This document shows, in pieces, positions 44,401 to 44,866 of a DNA stretch of 44,866 bases. The notes under the pieces are model-generated. The model was not told the origin of the DNA, ran no database searches, and saw only the letters and a program-made list of their open reading frames with translations. Every line of letters starts with the position of its first letter. The stretch's first letter is position 1. This stretch comes from UBA6902 sp964393845 (GTDB taxonomy: Bacteria; Nitrospirota; Thermodesulfovibrionia; UBA6902). The stretch spans positions 1 to 44,866 of the forward strand of contig CAYMUX010000012.1 of assembly GCA_964393845.1 (NCBI GenBank), in the 5' to 3' direction. The translations under genes were made by a program, and so were the position numbers.

Positions 44401-44822
44401 AAGGGGTTGACGCCCTTGAGTTAAGAGACGGGAGGATACTTTCATGGTCATGGGGAGATAAGACCTTGCGTATTTGGGATATCAAAGGTAGTCAAGAAAC
44501 CGTTCTTAAAGGACATACTGGCAGTGTACACGGAGCCCTTGAATTGAAGGATGGCAGGATACTTTCATGGTCAGAAGACAATACCCGTCGTATCTGGAAC
44601 AAGGAAGGGAAATCGCTTAGGGTGCTTGAGGGGCATGCTGATACTGTAGAAGACGCACTTGAGTTAAAAGATGGGAGGATACTGTCTTGGTCATGGGATA
44701 ATACCCTTCGTCTCTGGAATAAGGAGGGAAGATCGCTTAAGGTGCTTGAGGGGCATAAAGATAGAGTAGAAGGCGCGCTTGAGTTAACCCGAATAATGCA
44801 TTTGAAAAAGACATACCTGTAG
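41418..44822 (+). CDS. DUF4062 - P-loop NTPase - WD40 STAND protein, C-terminus cut short
   Basis: The 1134-residue protein has an N-terminal DUF4062 domain (about 8-110; FRVFVSSTFTDMRAERRVL, FIILLGDRYGW), TIR-like in fold. A NACHT/AAA-type NTPase follows, with Walker A GASGSGKT (345-352) and Walker B LIIFLDAFDQ, then a helical region (about 550-900) and WD40 repeats from about 911. The order recalls animal NWD1 and TEP1. STAND proteins of this sort often sense a ligand and switch on an effector; in bacteria many act in phage defence. Two in-frame repeat insertions lie at residues 364-409 and about 733-745. The sixth WD40 repeat breaks off after ALEL and ends in an unrelated TRIMHLKKTYL, so the array is truncated by rearrangement or misassembly. 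Confidence 0.85.
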   Translation: MPVSQKTFRVFVSSTFTDMRAERRVLQETVFPRLKALCESRGTSFQAVDLRWGVNEEAQLDQKTMDICLNEIHRCQKLSPKPNFIILLGDRYGWQPVPGKIPSSEMDEILTRLPDNEKDFIENWYKKDLNAVPSEHVLQPREGEYEDYNNWRVVEDRLREILRESVMKTNFTEEQRVKYFASATHQEIIRGALNPPEGVIDPEEHVFAYLRTMRNLPENIEAKDFIDLSGNSRDQYAKDQLKKLRTDLNTKLRKEHIYEYEAEWEKKCKVDDIEAFGERVYSDLETIIKAQFEEIAIDDPAVKEIKLHEEFRQQRLQHFTGRDEALKAIRDYLQGKSQKIFSIIGASGSGKTSIIAKAIEESLKNPPIPPLSKGGTEESSDSPSLGRERIEGDSDGSPLWKRGGRGDFSTNEEFPGVSVFRFIGTTSNTSDAFKLLTQIIRQITDQYGVEMNSLFKEGEDEKKFSTLHGLKELFQRCLSLASSEKPLIIFLDAFDQLSGDLSSLSLDWMPKELPENVRMVVSALPELRDRLSYTEVFELNEMSEEDASELLKKWLGSIRRTLQDNQRNEVINKFTANGTPLYLRLAFEKAKNWRSYTTNTVLKEDIDGILGEYFDDLQKNHGELLVEKFCGYVLSGKYQGLTENELLDLFVFDPEYWPHFIADCHPDHKQEVTEMGKLPVIVWSRLFLDIEPYLTEKDADGVPIISFYHRKFIEYARDRYLHYPTLDNAPAVGPPSYFKRGKGELLSSYHNTLADYFEKAPLYLDEKEKVPNVRKVVEQPYQQTMGGQWEDVADKTLANFPFLMSKTKADMVEGILNDYHFTFASAPQETKEKLNLWEAFFRERMHILRRRNDEWPAYKILLQLAVEHADDSPITQGSEQYLKDGKVDWAWIRRMQRVKETGIDPCSAVLEGHTDFIRGALELKDGRILSWSSDNTLRLWDRGGALLKVLERHKDRVEGALELRDGRILSRSWDNTLRIWDKEGRSLKVFDGHTKGVDALELRDGRILSWSWGDKTLRIWDIKGSQETVLKGHTGSVHGALELKDGRILSWSEDNTRRIWNKEGKSLRVLEGHADTVEDALELKDGRILSWSWDNTLRLWNKEGRSLKVLEGHKDRVEGALELTRIMHLKKTYL
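42508..42642. repeat. three GGGGGA/TCCCCC units inside the STAND gene
   Basis: Three hairpin units in a row (CCCCCTTTGTCAAAGGGGG, then CCCCCTCTTTGGGAAGGG, then CCCCTCTTTGGAAAAGAGGG) form about 135 bp, a multiple of three, without stop codons. They encode peptides such as PPIPPLSKGG and SPLWKRGGRGDF. The insert lies between the Walker A helix and the next strand of the NTPase. Confidence 0.85.
43614..43650. repeat. single GGGGGA unit inside the STAND gene
   Basis: CCCCCCTCTTATTTTAAGAGGGGGA with its tail lies in frame near residues 733-745 (PPSYFKRGKGEL), in the helical region before the WD40 repeats. The frame stays open. Confidence 0.8.
44149..44790 (+). repeat. WD40-coding tandem repeats of about 120-126 bp
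   Basis: Five full units and a partial sixth, each with the core ALEL(K/R)DGRILSWS and a WD-like LRLWDKEG end. Units are strikingly alike at the DNA level; units two and six start with the same 30 or so bases (AAAGATAGAGTAGAAGGCGC and on). The likeness suggests recent duplication or gene conversion. Confidence 0.85.
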
Positions 44823-44866
44823 AATCAGGCCCATCAAGGCTTTCCGCGAACCGTTCTTGTCAAAGC

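Overview
The window looks like chromosomal DNA of a Gram-negative, AT-leaning bacterium. The gene set is type IV pili with a PilS/PilR pair, Sec-independent Tat export, lipoproteins, RNase Y, a complete SelA/SelB/tRNA-Sec locus, a B12-type radical SAM enzyme and a cysteine-rich diguanylate cyclase, with many short palindromic repeats. This fits a Nitrospirota or Desulfobacterota-like anaerobe. No rRNA or marker gene settles the phylum, so this is inference. A run of 10 Ns at 12359-12368 shows the source is a draft scaffold, probably metagenomic.

Layout. 0.2-6.4 kb: glycosyltransferase, radical SAM enzyme, methyltransferase lipoprotein, tsaC, a cysteine-rich DUF2769 protein and 6-phosphogluconolactonase, with two gene relics (an APC permease tail and a frameshifted PhoU-like protein). 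6.6-12.0 kb: M23 peptidase, diguanylate cyclase, tatC/tatA and dapA. 12.1-16.3 kb: a candidate 6S RNA interrupted by the N gap, then rarA-rny-ymdB as a tight cluster. 16.5-22.7 kb: LamG-type lipoprotein, HU, TPR lipoprotein, nth, a DUF72 protein with a histone-H1-like tail, and mnmA carrying a palindromic insertion. 22.9-30.8 kb: YkgJ-type protein, selA, then a 3.6-kb accessory insert (a pseudogene split by a MITE, an AbrB/PIN module, repeats), then selB and tRNA-Sec. 31.4-38.6 kb: pilB-pilT-pilC-pilS-pilR on the minus strand. 38.9-44.9 kb: a DUF4380-like protein, a second PIN toxin-antitoxin pair, stacked repeats, and a large DUF4062 / P-loop NTPase / WD40 protein.

How the genes work together. 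SelA charges tRNA-Sec with selenocysteine and SelB delivers it, so the organism very probably makes selenoproteins; selD is not in the window. PilB and PilT extend and retract a pilus on the PilC platform, and PilS/PilR probably control its expression through sigma-54. RNase Y and the YmdB-type phosphoesterase are neighbours as in many bacteria.

The most unusual signals are mobile and repetitive. Two identical 99-bp MITEs with TA target duplications lie 15 kb apart in opposite orientation. Removing one copy exactly restores the reading frame of a broken zinc-ribbon / deoxyribosyltransferase-like gene. A separate family of GGGGGA/TCCCCC palindromes lies in several intergenic places, supplies the ribosome binding site of the DUF4062 STAND gene, and has entered that gene in frame at two sites. 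A different palindrome has entered mnmA in frame. The STAND protein, with its near-identical WD40 repeats and abruptly ended array, is the best candidate for an undescribed defence or signalling system.
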